A stretch of 64,000 nucleotides of DNA from Alphaproteobacteria bacterium (GCA_017307375.1 JAFKFH010000006.1:1-64000); one strand, 5' to 3'; numbered from the stretch's first letter, positions 1 to 8,955 are shown. The notes: a model not told the origin generated them from the letters alone. Translations and numbers: made by a program.

Positions 1-130
1 CCTTGGTCCGGTCGTAGGTGATCGGCACTTCCGCCGCGTATTGCGCGGCGATGCAGGCGATCTTGTTCTCGAAGCCGGTCTCGGTGGCTTCGCCTTCATG
101 CTTGCAATCCATGATGATCAGGTCGGACAT
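1..130 (-). CDS. Partial small protein, possibly Hcp-like (N-terminus only)
   Basis: Only the first 43 codons are in the window; the gene runs off the left edge. It begins MSDLIIMDCKHEGEATET and continues with GFENKIACIAAQYAAEVPIT. The start is supported by an AAGGA ribosome site about 8 bases upstream on the minus strand. The pattern of a short hydrophobic strand, a Gly-Glu-x-Thr turn and a Gly-Phe-Glu-x-Lys-Ile strand resembles the N-terminus of Hcp, the type VI secretion tube protein. The match is short and I am not confident in it. No other secretion gene is visible. It is divergent from the DoxX gene. Confidence 0.5.
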   Translation of the reverse strand, partial: MSDLIIMDCKHEGEATETGFENKIACIAAQYAAEVPITYDRTK

Positions 131-247
131 GACACGGTTTCCTTTGAGATGATCTTGTTCGGGGCTTCGTCGTTTGCCGTGAAGCGACTATGCCCCGATC
201 CGCGTCCCTCCGCTGTGACCGGCGTCAAATCCTGGCGTTCTTGCAAA

Positions 248-269
248 ATTGCAAATTATAATCTGCAAT
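248..269. promoter_or_regulatory. Inverted repeat in the doxX upstream region, candidate LysR-type box
   Basis: ATTGCA and TGCAAT are separated by 10 AT-rich bases (AATTATAATC), in an otherwise GC-rich genome. The site lies about 87 bases upstream of the DoxX start. LysR-type regulators bind partial dyads with AT-rich centres, and a LysR gene lies just downstream of doxX. The assignment of regulator to site is inference. Confidence 0.4.
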
Positions 270-355
270 ATGCCAATTTGCCGTGCAATCGGGAAAGGAG
301 CATTCTTGCCCTCACGAACCAACCGGTTCCCCATCTGGCCACGGAGACTGCCGCC

Positions 356-781
356 ATGATCGACCATCGCCTTGCCCCGTACGGTGCCCTTGCCCTGCGC
401 GTTGCGCTGGGCGTCATGTTCATCGCCCATGCCTATCTGAAGTTCGCCATTTTCACGATGCCGGGCTTCGCCGGCTTCCTCGCCCAGGTCGGACTGCCGA
501 CCTTCCTGGCCTGGCCGATCGTGCTGGCCGAATTCTTCGGCGGCCTGGCGCTGATCCTCGGCGTCTATGCCCGCGGCGTCGCCTTCGCCCTGCTGCCGGT
601 CCTGCTCGGCGCCCTCTCGGTCCATGCCGGCAACGGCTGGGTCTTCAACGCCCCGAACGGCGGCTGGGAATATCCGGCCTTCCTGGCGGTCGCGGCGGCC
701 GTGCAGGTGCTGATCGGCGACGGCGCGCTGGCGGTGCAGCCGACGACGCTGCCGCGGCGGCTGGTGGCACACGCGGCTTGA
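356..781 (+). CDS. DoxX family membrane protein
   Basis: A 141-residue integral membrane protein with four hydrophobic segments. It has the DoxX-type opening (ALRVALGVMFIAHAYLKF), a central GLALILGVYARGVAF helix and the short loop NAPNGGWEYP before the last membrane segment. DoxX proteins are small quinone-linked or redox-associated membrane proteins whose exact reaction is usually unknown. The ATG at 356 is chosen because the protein then begins directly with the conserved part. It is followed by a strong terminator and by a LysR regulator in the same direction, a common pairing in which the regulator controls doxX (inferred). Confidence 0.85.
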   Translation: MIDHRLAPYGALALRVALGVMFIAHAYLKFAIFTMPGFAGFLAQVGLPTFLAWPIVLAEFFGGLALILGVYARGVAFALLPVLLGALSVHAGNGWVFNAPNGGWEYPAFLAVAAAVQVLIGDGALAVQPTTLPRRLVAHAA

Positions 782-795
782 ACTGAATTGCCCCC

Positions 796-828
796 GGGCG
801 GCATCCTCGGATGCCGCCCCTGACTTTT
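796..828 (+). terminator. Rho-independent terminator of doxX
   Basis: A 9-base stem GGGCGGCAT/ATGCCGCCC with a 6-base loop starts 15 bases after the DoxX stop and is followed by a T-rich stretch (CTGACTTTT). The right arm contains the upstream ATG at 811 that would otherwise look like the start of the LysR gene. Confidence 0.75.
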
Positions 829-840
829 CCGGATTCGCCG

Positions 841-1734
841 ATGATCGCCTGGGACGATTTTCGCCTGATCAAGGCGATAGCCGATGCCGGTGGCCTTGCC
901 GGCGCGGCGGCGCGGCTCGGCGTCAACCACTCGACGGTCTTTCGCCGCCTCGCCCAGATCGAGGAGGGGCTGGGCCTGCCGCTGTTCGAACGGCATCGCG
1001 GCGGTTATCTGCCGACCCCGGCCGGCGAGGAGATGATCGCGCTGGCCCTGCGCCTCGACAACGACATCACCGCCTTCACCCGCAAGCTCGCCGGCCGCGA
1101 CTGGCTGCCCGCCGGCGAATTGCGGGTCACCACCTCGGATTCGCTGCTGGTCCATCTGCTGACCCTGCCGCTGGCTCGTTTCCGCGAGCGTTATCCGGAC
1201 GTGCGGCTCGACCTGATCATCGGCAACCAGGCCCTGAACCTGTCGAAGCGCGACGCCGACGTGGCGATCCGCGCCACCGACCATCCGCCGGAAAACCTCG
1301 TCGGGCGCCGGGTCGCGCGCATCGCCTGGGCGCTCTACGGCCGCCGCACCGACTTTCCCGTGGTCCCGGCCGCGCCCGGCGACTGCCGCTGGGTGATGCT
1401 GGGCGACGGTTTCGCCGGGCTCAAGGTGGTGCGCGGCCTGCAGGCCCGGGTGCCGGCCGAACGGATCGTCTACAAGCTGAACACCGTGCTCGGCCTGGCC
1501 GAGGCGGTCGAGGCCGGCATCGGCATCGGGCATCTGCCCTGCTTCATCGGCGACGTTCGCCCGGGCCTCGTCCGCCTCGGGCCGCCGGAACCCGACTTCG
1601 CCGCCGATCTCTGGCTGCTGACCCACCCCGACCTGCGCCACCAGGCCCGGCTGCGCGCGTTCCTGGACTTCGTGGCCGAAGAGATCGCGCGGGAACGTGC
1701 CTTGATCGAAGGGGCGAAGCCCGCGGCATCGTAA
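841..1734 (+). CDS. LysR family transcriptional regulator
   Basis: A 297-residue regulator. The N-terminal winged helix reads WDDFRLIKAIADAGGLAGAA, then a recognition helix with HSTVFRRLAQIEEGLG and the LPLFERHRGGYLPTPAGEE wing typical of LysR proteins. A substrate-binding domain follows, with a LRVTTSDSLLVHLLTLPLA strand. I place the start at ATG 841, not 811, because 811 lies in the terminator stem of doxX. In this subfamily the regulator usually controls the adjacent gene, here doxX, through the dyad at 248-269; that link is inferred. The effector is unknown. Confidence 0.9.
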   Translation: MIAWDDFRLIKAIADAGGLAGAAARLGVNHSTVFRRLAQIEEGLGLPLFERHRGGYLPTPAGEEMIALALRLDNDITAFTRKLAGRDWLPAGELRVTTSDSLLVHLLTLPLARFRERYPDVRLDLIIGNQALNLSKRDADVAIRATDHPPENLVGRRVARIAWALYGRRTDFPVVPAAPGDCRWVMLGDGFAGLKVVRGLQARVPAERIVYKLNTVLGLAEAVEAGIGIGHLPCFIGDVRPGLVRLGPPEPDFAADLWLLTHPDLRHQARLRAFLDFVAEEIARERALIEGAKPAAS

Positions 1735-1753
1735 GTGGATCGCACACCGGTGC

Positions 1754-2530
1754 TCATGCCGGCATGATGTAGGCGAGCTGGTTGCGGATGTTGGTGGCCA
1801 GCGAGATCAGCCGCGGTGCCACCTCGTCCTCGATCTGGTTGGGGCTGAGCCGGTAGATCGGCACGCGGCAGTTGATGCCGAAGCAGTCGCCGTTGGCGTC
1901 GCGGATCAGCGGCACGCCGGCCGAATGCGTGCCGGGAATCCAGGTGCCCTTGACCACCGAGAAGCCGCGGGCGCGGCAATCCCTGACGCCCTGGATGAAC
2001 GAATCGGCGTACTTCACCCACAGGTCCGGCCGCCGCTTCAGCTCCTCCAGCTTGGCCTTCAGCTCGTCCTCGGTCAGCAGCGAGCACAGCGCATGGCCGA
2101 TCGCGGCGGGCAGCAGCGGCCCGATCGTGCCGAGGTCGGGCGAACTCCAGATGTTCTCGTTGACCCGCGAGGTCTCGAGGTAGACGAAATTCCCACGGTC
2201 CATCGTGCCGATCGAGACGGTACCGCCGAGATCCTGGGCCAGCTTCTGCATCGAGGGCCGGGCGATGTGCAGCAGCTTCAGGTCGACCAGCAGCGGATTG
2301 ACCAGCATCAGTGCCCGCCAGCTCAGCCGGTATTTCGTCTTTTCCTGCCGCAGATAACCGGTCTGCTGCAGCGTGTAGGTCAGCCGCGTGACGGTCGAGC
2401 GGTTGATCCCGGTCTCGCGCGCGATTTCCCCGTTGCTCATCAGCGTGCGGTTCGGCCGGAACGCCTCCAGCACCTTCAGCCCCTTGACCAGGGTGGTCGC
2501 GATATCGGGGTCTTTGTCGCCAGCGGTCAA
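1754..2530 (-). CDS. IclR family transcriptional regulator
   Basis: 258 residues. N-terminal winged helix (residues about 10-75: LKVLEAFRPNRTLMSNGEIA, then GINRSTVTRLTYTLQQTGYL) and the C-terminal IclR effector domain (ALCSLLTEDELKAKLEEL, and the C-terminal FGINCRVP strand). The first codon appears to be TTG at 2530, with an AGAGGGA ribosome site 7 bases upstream; no better ATG exists before the helix-turn-helix. The gene is divergent from the amidohydrolase/ABC transporter operon, which it most likely controls. IclR relatives often sense aromatic or small organic acids, but the ligand here cannot be read from sequence. Confidence 0.92.
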   Translation of the reverse strand: MTAGDKDPDIATTLVKGLKVLEAFRPNRTLMSNGEIARETGINRSTVTRLTYTLQQTGYLRQEKTKYRLSWRALMLVNPLLVDLKLLHIARPSMQKLAQDLGGTVSIGTMDRGNFVYLETSRVNENIWSSPDLGTIGPLLPAAIGHALCSLLTEDELKAKLEELKRRPDLWVKYADSFIQGVRDCRARGFSVVKGTWIPGTHSAGVPLIRDANGDCFGINCRVPIYRLSPNQIEDEVAPRLISLATNIRNQLAYIMPA

Positions 2531-2622
2531 GGATCGTCCCTCTCGTCGGTCCCGGCATGGCCGCGCGGCCTTGCGCCGGCAGGTTGCCGTGTCGGGCGGA
2601 GGATCGCCCTCGATTGCGCTAA

Positions 2623-2639
2623 TGTCAACATAGTGAACA
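2623..2639. promoter_or_regulatory. Candidate IclR operator in the divergent intergenic region
   Basis: TGTCAACATAGTGAACA is an imperfect 17-base palindrome with conserved TGT/ACA ends, in the 194-base gap between the IclR gene and the amidohydrolase gene. A TTGACA hexamer at 2665-2670 could be the -35 element of the rightward promoter. IclR proteins bind short palindromes of this size; the assignment is inference. Confidence 0.4.
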
Positions 2640-2724
2640 TTTTTTTCGTATTATTACCGATCGATTGACATAATTGGCCGCTAAGAGCCAAATTTTGCCG
2701 GGAGTTCATCCAGGAGAGTGTGGA

Positions 2725-3627
2725 ATGACCGGCGTCATCGACATGGAAATCAGCATGCCTCGCAGCGAGGCGAACCCGGATCTCGACCGCATCGCCCGCG
2801 GCCGGCCGGGAACGCCCTTCGCCCAGTCGCTGCCGCGGCCCGAGGGGTATGGCTTTGCCAACTACGCCCATGTCTTCAGGAGCAAGGAAGGCGCGCCCAA
2901 GGAGGGCAAGGCCGATGACGGCGGGCTGAAGAAGCTGGTCGAGGACATGGACCGCGCCGGCATCGAGCGCGGCCTGCTCGTCGGTGCCGAGAACAGCGCG
3001 ACCGGCCGCATCCACCAGGCCTATCCGAACCGCTTCTTCCTGTTTCCGACGATGGACCCGTTCGACGGCATGCGCGCGGTGCGCGAGTTCGAGCGGCTGG
3101 TGAAGGAGGAGGGCGCGAACGGCCTGCGCCTGTCGGCGCTCTACAACGGCGTGCCGGCCAATGACCGCCGCTACTACCCGCTCTATGCCAAGGCCGCCGA
3201 ACTCGACGTGCCGGTGCGCATCTACACGGCGATGAACTACGCCAACGACCGGCCCTACGACCTCGGCCATCCGCGCTATCTCGACGACGTCTGCGTCGAC
3301 TTCCCCGAATTGCGCGTCGTCGCCGGCCTTGCCGGCTGGCCCTGGGTCAACGAGATGGTCGGGCTGTTGCGGCGTCATCCGCGGCTCTATGTCGACACGG
3401 CGGCGCATCATCCGCGCTATTTCAGCCAGCAGGGCTCGGGGTGGGAGCAGTTCCTGCAGTTCGGCAACACGCTGCTGCAGGACAAGGTGATGGTCGGGCT
3501 GTCGCGCTATCTGTTCGGCACCTCGTTCGAGAGCATCGTCGACGAGTACCGGAAGCTGCCGCTGAAGGACAAGGTGATCGAGAAGTGGCTCTACAAGAAC
3601 GCGGCTGAATTCTTCCGCCTGGGCTGA
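2725..3627 (+). CDS. Amidohydrolase-2-fold protein lacking metal ligands
   Basis: 300 residues with the overall TIM-barrel pattern of the amidohydrolase-2 family: the strand KEEGANGLRLSALYNG, the helix region RYYPLYAKAAELDVPVRIY, the block LAGWPWVNEMVGLLRRHPRL and the C-terminal YLFGTSFES. The start is ATG 2725 with an AGGAGA site 7 bases upstream. Family enzymes bind metal through an HxH near the N-terminus, two further His and one Asp. Here those places read IDMEISMP, VRIYTAMNY, GLAGWPW and GTSFES, so all expected ligands appear replaced. It may be a non-catalytic or metal-independent relative. It heads an operon with a peptide-type ABC transporter. Confidence 0.85.
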   Translation: MTGVIDMEISMPRSEANPDLDRIARGRPGTPFAQSLPRPEGYGFANYAHVFRSKEGAPKEGKADDGGLKKLVEDMDRAGIERGLLVGAENSATGRIHQAYPNRFFLFPTMDPFDGMRAVREFERLVKEEGANGLRLSALYNGVPANDRRYYPLYAKAAELDVPVRIYTAMNYANDRPYDLGHPRYLDDVCVDFPELRVVAGLAGWPWVNEMVGLLRRHPRLYVDTAAHHPRYFSQQGSGWEQFLQFGNTLLQDKVMVGLSRYLFGTSFESIVDEYRKLPLKDKVIEKWLYKNAAEFFRLG

Positions 3628-3639
3628 AGGTCGCGGCCG

Positions 3640-4608
3640 ATGCTTCGCTTCATAGGCAGGCGTGCGCTCTACGCCATCCCGCTGCTGCTCGTGATCGTCG
3701 TTCTGATGTTCTCGATGCTGCACCTGATCCCCGGGGATCCGGTCCAGGCACTGGTGGGCGACTATCCGGTGCCGCCCGCCTATCGCCAGGCAATCGAAGA
3801 GAAGTATCGGCTGAACGACCCGTTCCTGGTGCAGGTCGGCAACTATCTCGCCAATGTCGTCCAGGGCGATTTCGGCTTTTCCTATCAGAACCAGCGCACG
3901 GTGCTCAGCCTGATCCTGGAACGCGCGCCGCGCACCATCCTGCTGGCCGCGGTCAGCTTCGGGCTGGCCATCCCGCTGGGCATGCTGATCGGCATCGCCT
4001 GCGGCACCACGCGCCATCCCGGCGTCGACAAGTTCTGGACCACGACCGCGCTGATCGCCTATGCCATTCCGACCTTCTGGCTCGGCCAGCTGTTCGTCAT
4101 GTTCTTCGCGCTCAAGCTCGGCTGGTTTCCGACGCAGGGCATCGGCCCGATGGTCAGCCGGACGCAGGGCTTCGCCTGGGTGCTCGAACGTATCCGCTAT
4201 CTCGCCCTGCCGGTGATGGCCTTCGGCATCCACGAGGGCATGCGGATCGCCAGGATCATGCGGGCGAGCGTCATCGATACCCTGTCGCAGGGTTACATCG
4301 TCACCGCCCGCGCCAAGGGCCTCGGCCGGGGCCAGATCATCCGCAGCCATGTGCTGCGCAATTCGAGCCTGCCGCTCGTCACCATCGCCGGCTATGCCTT
4401 CGGCCATGCGCTGGGCGGCGCCGTGCTGCTCGAGACCGTCTTCACTTGGCCGGGTCTCGGGCTTCTGCTGGTTGATGCGATCCGCCTGCGCGACAACATG
4501 ACGGTGGTGGGTGTCGTGATCTTTTCCGCCATTGCCGTCGTCGTGATGAACCTGGTCGTCGACCTGCTCTACGCGATGCTCGACCCGCGTATCCGGACGA
4601 TGCGGTGA
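3640..4608 (+). CDS. Dipeptide/oligopeptide-type ABC transporter permease (DppB-like)
   Basis: 322 residues with six membrane segments. The N-terminal RRALYAIPLLLVIVVLMFSM and LIPGDPVQAL are typical of DppB/OppB/GsiC permeases. The coupling loop (EAA motif) reads RASVIDTLSQGYIVTARAKG. It forms the inner-membrane pore with the next gene and is energised by the two ATPases downstream. The gene lies 12 bases after the amidohydrolase-fold gene and 10 bases before the second permease, in one operon. The substrate may be a peptide or another small molecule used by this family; it cannot be fixed from sequence. Confidence 0.92.
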   Translation: MLRFIGRRALYAIPLLLVIVVLMFSMLHLIPGDPVQALVGDYPVPPAYRQAIEEKYRLNDPFLVQVGNYLANVVQGDFGFSYQNQRTVLSLILERAPRTILLAAVSFGLAIPLGMLIGIACGTTRHPGVDKFWTTTALIAYAIPTFWLGQLFVMFFALKLGWFPTQGIGPMVSRTQGFAWVLERIRYLALPVMAFGIHEGMRIARIMRASVIDTLSQGYIVTARAKGLGRGQIIRSHVLRNSSLPLVTIAGYAFGHALGGAVLLETVFTWPGLGLLLVDAIRLRDNMTVVGVVIFSAIAVVVMNLVVDLLYAMLDPRIRTMR

Positions 4609-4618
4609 GGGGCTGGTG

Positions 4619-5476
4619 ATGAGCGAGACCACCCTCACGGCCCACGCCGCCAGGCTGATGCGCACCCGCCATGGCTCGATCGGTGCGGTCATCCTGATCG
4701 CCATGGCGCTGATCGCCGTCTTTGCCGGGCTGCTCGCGCCTTATGCGCCGCTGCAGCAGACCGCGGAAAGCCTGGCCGAGCCATCCGCCGCGTATCTGTT
4801 CGGTACCGACAATATCGGCCGCGACATCTTCTCGCTGGTCGTGCACGGCGCGCGTTCGTCGCTGCTGGTCGGCCTCGGCGCGGCGCTTGCCGCGCTGCTG
4901 GTCGGCGGCACCGTCGGCATCGTCGCCGGTTATTTCCAGGGCCCGGTCGAGGCGGTGCTGATGCGCATCGTCGAACTGTTCCAGACCCTGCCGGTGATCA
5001 TCCTGGTGCTCTGCGCCGTCGCCCTGTTCGGATCGAGCTTCTGGCTGCTGATCGCCGCCGTGGCGCTGGCGATCTGGCCGATGGAGGCGCGGCTGGTCTA
5101 TGGCCAGTATCTCAAGCTGCGCGATCGCGACTTCATCGCCGCCGCGCGCGTCGCCGATCTGTCGACAGCCCATATCATGTTCAGGGAAATCCTGCCCAAT
5201 GCGCTCCAGCCGGTGATCGTCCAGGTCGCGCTCGACGCGTCGATCGCGATCCTGATCGAGGCAGGCCTGGGGTTCCTCGGCCTGTCCGATCCCGACATGG
5301 TCAGCTGGGGCCGCCTGCTGTTCGTCGCCCAGGACTACATGGACAGCGCCTGGTGGATGAGCCTGTTCCCCGGGGCCGCCATCTGCCTTACCGTCGTCGG
5401 GCTGAATCTGTTCGCCGACGGCCTCAACGAGGTGATCGATCCGCGCGGATCGGCCGGCGCCGGGGGGCTGCAATGA
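4619..5476 (+). CDS. Dipeptide/oligopeptide-type ABC transporter permease (DppC-like)
   Basis: 285 residues. An N-terminal membrane segment is followed by the DppC-type sequence YLFGTDNIGRDIFSLVVHGA, then five more membrane segments and the EAA coupling loop near KLRDRDFIAAARVADLSTAH. It pairs with the DppB-like permease. A GTG at 4616 precedes the ATG at 4619; I use the ATG. The stop overlaps the start of the next ATPase gene (ATGA), so translation is probably coupled. Confidence 0.92.
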   Translation: MSETTLTAHAARLMRTRHGSIGAVILIAMALIAVFAGLLAPYAPLQQTAESLAEPSAAYLFGTDNIGRDIFSLVVHGARSSLLVGLGAALAALLVGGTVGIVAGYFQGPVEAVLMRIVELFQTLPVIILVLCAVALFGSSFWLLIAAVALAIWPMEARLVYGQYLKLRDRDFIAAARVADLSTAHIMFREILPNALQPVIVQVALDASIAILIEAGLGFLGLSDPDMVSWGRLLFVAQDYMDSAWWMSLFPGAAICLTVVGLNLFADGLNEVIDPRGSAGAGGLQ

Positions 5477-6288
5477 ACGCGTCTCCTGTGCTGCTCGACG
5501 TCCGCGACCTCAAGGTCCATCTGCGCGTCGGCCCCGTCCTGGTCAAGGCGATCGACGGCGTCGATTTCCAGGTCCGGCACGGCGAATGCGTCGGCATCGT
5601 CGGCGAATCCGGCTCGGGCAAGTCGACGATGGCGCGCGCCGTCACCCGGCTGATGCCGAACGTCGCGATCGGCGAGCTGAGCGGCAGGCTGACCTTCGAT
5701 GGCCGCGACATCCTCGGAATGCCCGACGCCGAACTGCGCCGGTTGCGGCGCGGCCGCGGCTTCTCGATGATCTTCCAGGATCCGCTGGGCTATCTCAACC
5801 CGACCCAGCGGATCGGCCGCCAGATCGGCGAAGCGCTGGCGCGCGATGCCGGTGCCGGGGCTGACCAGGCCCGGATCCGCACCCTGCTCGACGAAGTCGG
5901 GCTGCCCGATCCGGCCAATATCGCCCGCCGCTATCCGCACGAACTGTCGGGCGGCCAGCGTCAGCGGGTGATGATCGCCATCGCGCTGGCTTCCGATCCG
6001 CAATTGCTGTTCGCCGACGAACCGACGACGGCGCTGGACGCTACCGTCCAGCTCCAGGTGCTGCAGACCCTCTATCGCCTGCATCGCGAACGCAACATGG
6101 CAATGGCGATCATCACCCACGATCTCGGCGTCGTCGCCGAACTCTGCGACCGCGTCTATGTGATGCGGGCGGGCAAGGTGGTCGAGAGCGCGGAAACGGT
6201 CACGCTGTTCGAGAACCCCGCCCACGATTATTCCAGGCGCCTGATCGAGCTGAGCACGCGCCGTCATACGCGAGGTGCCGGGGCATGA
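5473..6288 (+). CDS. ABC transporter ATP-binding protein (DppD-like)
   Basis: 271 residues. Walker A GESGSGKST, Q-loop FQDPLGYLNP, signature LSGGQRQRV, Walker B LLFADEPTTALD and the switch His in ITHDLGVVAE are all present, so it should hydrolyse ATP. The ATG at 5473 overlaps the previous stop; upstream in-frame codons belong to the permease gene. It is shorter than most DppD proteins (about 320-330 residues): it ends soon after the ATPase core and lacks the usual cysteine-bearing C-terminal oligopeptide domain. It overlaps the next gene by 4 bases. Confidence 0.93.
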   Translation: MNASPVLLDVRDLKVHLRVGPVLVKAIDGVDFQVRHGECVGIVGESGSGKSTMARAVTRLMPNVAIGELSGRLTFDGRDILGMPDAELRRLRRGRGFSMIFQDPLGYLNPTQRIGRQIGEALARDAGAGADQARIRTLLDEVGLPDPANIARRYPHELSGGQRQRVMIAIALASDPQLLFADEPTTALDATVQLQVLQTLYRLHRERNMAMAIITHDLGVVAELCDRVYVMRAGKVVESAETVTLFENPAHDYSRRLIELSTRRHTRGAGA

Positions 6289-7283
6289 CCGAGCCGATCC
6301 TGCGCCTGCACGGCGTCGAACAGATCTACACCAGCCGCAATGCCGCAGGTTCCGGCTGGAGCACGGTGCGCGCAGTCGACGGCGTCGATCTCGACGTGCG
6401 CGAGGGCGAGACGCTTGCGGTGGTCGGCGAATCCGGGTCGGGCAAGAGCACGCTGGCAAAGCTTCTGCTGATGCTCAATCGACCGACCGCGGGCGAGGTC
6501 CGTTTCCGCGGCCGGCCGCTTGCCGCGCTCGGCCCGGCCGACCGCCAGGCCTATCGCCGCCAGGTGCAGGCGGTGTTCCAGGATCCGGCCTCGTCGCTGA
6601 ACCCGCGGATGACGGTCGCGCGCATGCTGGGTTTCATCGTCCGGCGCCACGATCTGGCGCCGCCGGCCGAGGTCAGGGCGTTCCTGGCCCGGCAACTGGC
6701 GGCGGTCGGGCTCGACCCGCCGGAAAGCTATCTCGACCGCTATCCCCATCAGCTGTCCGGCGGGCAGCAGCAGCGTATCGCGATCGCCCGGGCGATGATG
6801 CTGCGCCCGGCGATCATCATTGCCGACGAACCGCTTTCCAGCCTCGACGTCTCGGTGCAGGCCCAGGTCCTCGACCTGATGCGCGACCTGCACCAGGCGA
6901 CCAATGTCGGCTTCGTGATCATCAGTCACGATCTCGGCGCGATGGAGGCGATCGCCGATCGCACGGCGGTGATGTATCGCGGCCGCATCGTCGAGATCGG
7001 CGGGGCGATCTATGCGCGCCCGTGCCATCCCTATACCAGGCTGCTGCTGGAGGCGCGGCTGTCGCTTGACCCGCGGCGCGGCCGGATCAGGGCGATGAGC
7101 GCCGCGGCGCGACCCGAGGCGGTGGCGGCGGCGGCGGGCGGATGCCGCTTCCGCGGCCGCTGCGCCTACGCCGTCGACATCTGCGCGCGGGCCGAGCCGG
7201 CCCTGCGCACCGTCGGGACCGACGGCACGCTTGCCGCCTGTCATCGCGCCGAAGAAGTCGGTGCCGAACCGATCGCGATCTAG
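6285..7283 (+). CDS. ABC transporter ATP-binding protein (DppF-like)
   Basis: 332 residues. Walker A GESGSGKST, Q-loop FQDPASSLNPR, signature LSGGQQQRI, Walker B IIADEPLSSLD and switch region ISHDLGAMEA are intact. The C-terminus carries the oligopeptide-transporter extension with a cysteine pattern (GCRFRGRCAYAVDICARAEP and a later C) typical of DppF/OppF. It is the partner of the shorter DppD-like ATPase; the start overlaps that gene by 4 bases. Confidence 0.93.
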   Translation: MTEPILRLHGVEQIYTSRNAAGSGWSTVRAVDGVDLDVREGETLAVVGESGSGKSTLAKLLLMLNRPTAGEVRFRGRPLAALGPADRQAYRRQVQAVFQDPASSLNPRMTVARMLGFIVRRHDLAPPAEVRAFLARQLAAVGLDPPESYLDRYPHQLSGGQQQRIAIARAMMLRPAIIIADEPLSSLDVSVQAQVLDLMRDLHQATNVGFVIISHDLGAMEAIADRTAVMYRGRIVEIGGAIYARPCHPYTRLLLEARLSLDPRRGRIRAMSAAARPEAVAAAAGGCRFRGRCAYAVDICARAEPALRTVGTDGTLAACHRAEEVGAEPIAI

Positions 7284-7315
7284 AGACCGGAACACAAGCT
7301 GAGGGAGAGAGCGTT

Positions 7316-8941
7316 ATGGACAAGGTAACAAGATCGGGCGGCGGCCGATTGCTCCGCCTGGGTGCGGCCTCGCTGCTGGCCGGGCTGCTGGCTGCGACGG
7401 CGGCACAGGCCCAGGACGAAAAGCCGGTTCCCGGCGGCACGGTGATCGCCGCGCTGAATTCGACGACGATTCCGAACCTCAACACCCAGTTGACCTCGTC
7501 GGTCCCGGCGCTGTTTGCCGCCGATGTCTGGGCCGACGGGCTGATGACCTACGACCGCCTCGCCAATCGGATCCCCCGGCTGGCGACCGGCTGGACCTTG
7601 TCCGATGACGGCAAGACCTACACCTTCACCCTGCGCGAAGGGGTCAAGTGGTCTGATGGCAAGCCGTTCACCGCTGCCGACGTCGTCTTCACGCTGGAGG
7701 CCTTCGGCAAGTTCAACACCTACCTGACCAAGCTGGTGCCGCTGATCGACAAGGCCTCGGCGCCCGATGACAAGACCTTCGTGCTGACCCTGAAGGAGCC
7801 GTTGACCGCGACCCTTGACCTCTTCGACAAGGAAGTGTTTCCGCTGATGCCGAAGCACGTCTACGAGGGCAAGGATATCGCGACCCATCCGGCCAACATC
7901 GCCCCGGTCGGTCTCGGTCCCTTCAAGTTCGAGAAGTGGGAAAGCGGCAAGTCGATCACCTTCGTGCGCAACCCGAACTACTGGGAGGCGCCCAAGCCCT
8001 ATCTGGATCAGGTGATCTTCGCGCTGATCCCGAACCCGCAACAGCGCCTGAACGCGATCGTCAACGGCGAGATCAACTGGTTCCGCCCGGAAGTGGTGCA
8101 GGTGCCGGCGACCCAGGCGGCGGCGAAGAAGGGCACCTTCCGCGTCGTGCCGATCATCACCAACGCGCCGGAGACCGCGGTCGTCGATCTCAATCTGCGC
8201 CGCGCGCCGATGAACAACGTCAAGGTTCGCCAGGCGCTGTTCCAGGCGATCGACCGCCAGCGCATCGTCAAGGATGTCTATCAGGGCCTGGCCGAGACGG
8301 CGAAGAACGCGATCCCGACCCAATTCAAGATGCTGCACGATCCGTCGGTCAACTACGACACGATGTATCCCTACGATCCGAAGAAGGCCGGCGAACTGCT
8401 CGACGAGGCGGGTTTCCCGCTGAAGGACGGCAAGCGCTTCTCGATGGAGCTGACGGTCGTCTCGATCGCGCCCTATGACGCGGTGGCCCAGATCGTCCAG
8501 GCGCAGTGGAAGGCGATCGGCATCGACGTCAAGCTGTCGGCCCTCGACCTGCAGATCTGGACCAACAAGGTCTACACCCAGCACGATTTCGACGCGTCGA
8601 TCATCTCGCTGACCGGCCGTTCTAATCCGGTGCTCGGCGTCGACCGCAGCTTCACCTGCAACCAGACCAGCGTGCCCTTCGCCAACCCGACCGGCTACTG
8701 CAACCCCGAATTCGACAAGGTGGCGGCCGAGGCGGCGTCGGCGCCGGCCGGCAAGCAGCGTGCCCTCTACAAGACCTATGCCGAGATCATCGCCCGCGAC
8801 CTGAACCAGCTGGCGCTGACCAACGCCCGGGTGTTCGAGGCGGTGACCAACAACTTCAAGAACCTGGATGCGCAGTTCAACTTCGCCTTCAACACGCATC
8901 CCAACTGGGCGGAAGCCTGGCTGCCCAAGGACAAGCAGTAA
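7316..8941 (+). CDS. Extracellular solute-binding protein, family 5 (peptide/organic solute)
   Basis: 541 residues with a clear signal peptide (RLLRLGAASLLAGLLAATAAQAQ, cleavage expected after AQA). The mature part matches DppA/OppA-type periplasmic receptors: LATGWTLSDDGKTYTFTLRE, GVKWSDGKPFTAADVVFTLE and the domain-hinge block VGLGPFKFEKW. It captures the substrate and delivers it to the permease pair. The ATG at 7316 follows a GAGGGAGAGA site. It is the last transporter gene, followed by a strong terminator. Confidence 0.93.
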   Translation: MDKVTRSGGGRLLRLGAASLLAGLLAATAAQAQDEKPVPGGTVIAALNSTTIPNLNTQLTSSVPALFAADVWADGLMTYDRLANRIPRLATGWTLSDDGKTYTFTLREGVKWSDGKPFTAADVVFTLEAFGKFNTYLTKLVPLIDKASAPDDKTFVLTLKEPLTATLDLFDKEVFPLMPKHVYEGKDIATHPANIAPVGLGPFKFEKWESGKSITFVRNPNYWEAPKPYLDQVIFALIPNPQQRLNAIVNGEINWFRPEVVQVPATQAAAKKGTFRVVPIITNAPETAVVDLNLRRAPMNNVKVRQALFQAIDRQRIVKDVYQGLAETAKNAIPTQFKMLHDPSVNYDTMYPYDPKKAGELLDEAGFPLKDGKRFSMELTVVSIAPYDAVAQIVQAQWKAIGIDVKLSALDLQIWTNKVYTQHDFDASIISLTGRSNPVLGVDRSFTCNQTSVPFANPTGYCNPEFDKVAAEAASAPAGKQRALYKTYAEIIARDLNQLALTNARVFEAVTNNFKNLDAQFNFAFNTHPNWAEAWLPKDKQ

Positions 8942-8955
8942 TCTCCCCAACTGGC

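Noticed and set aside
811-840. Upstream ATG for the LysR gene
   Set aside because: It lies in the right arm of the doxX terminator; the conserved N-terminus starts at 841.
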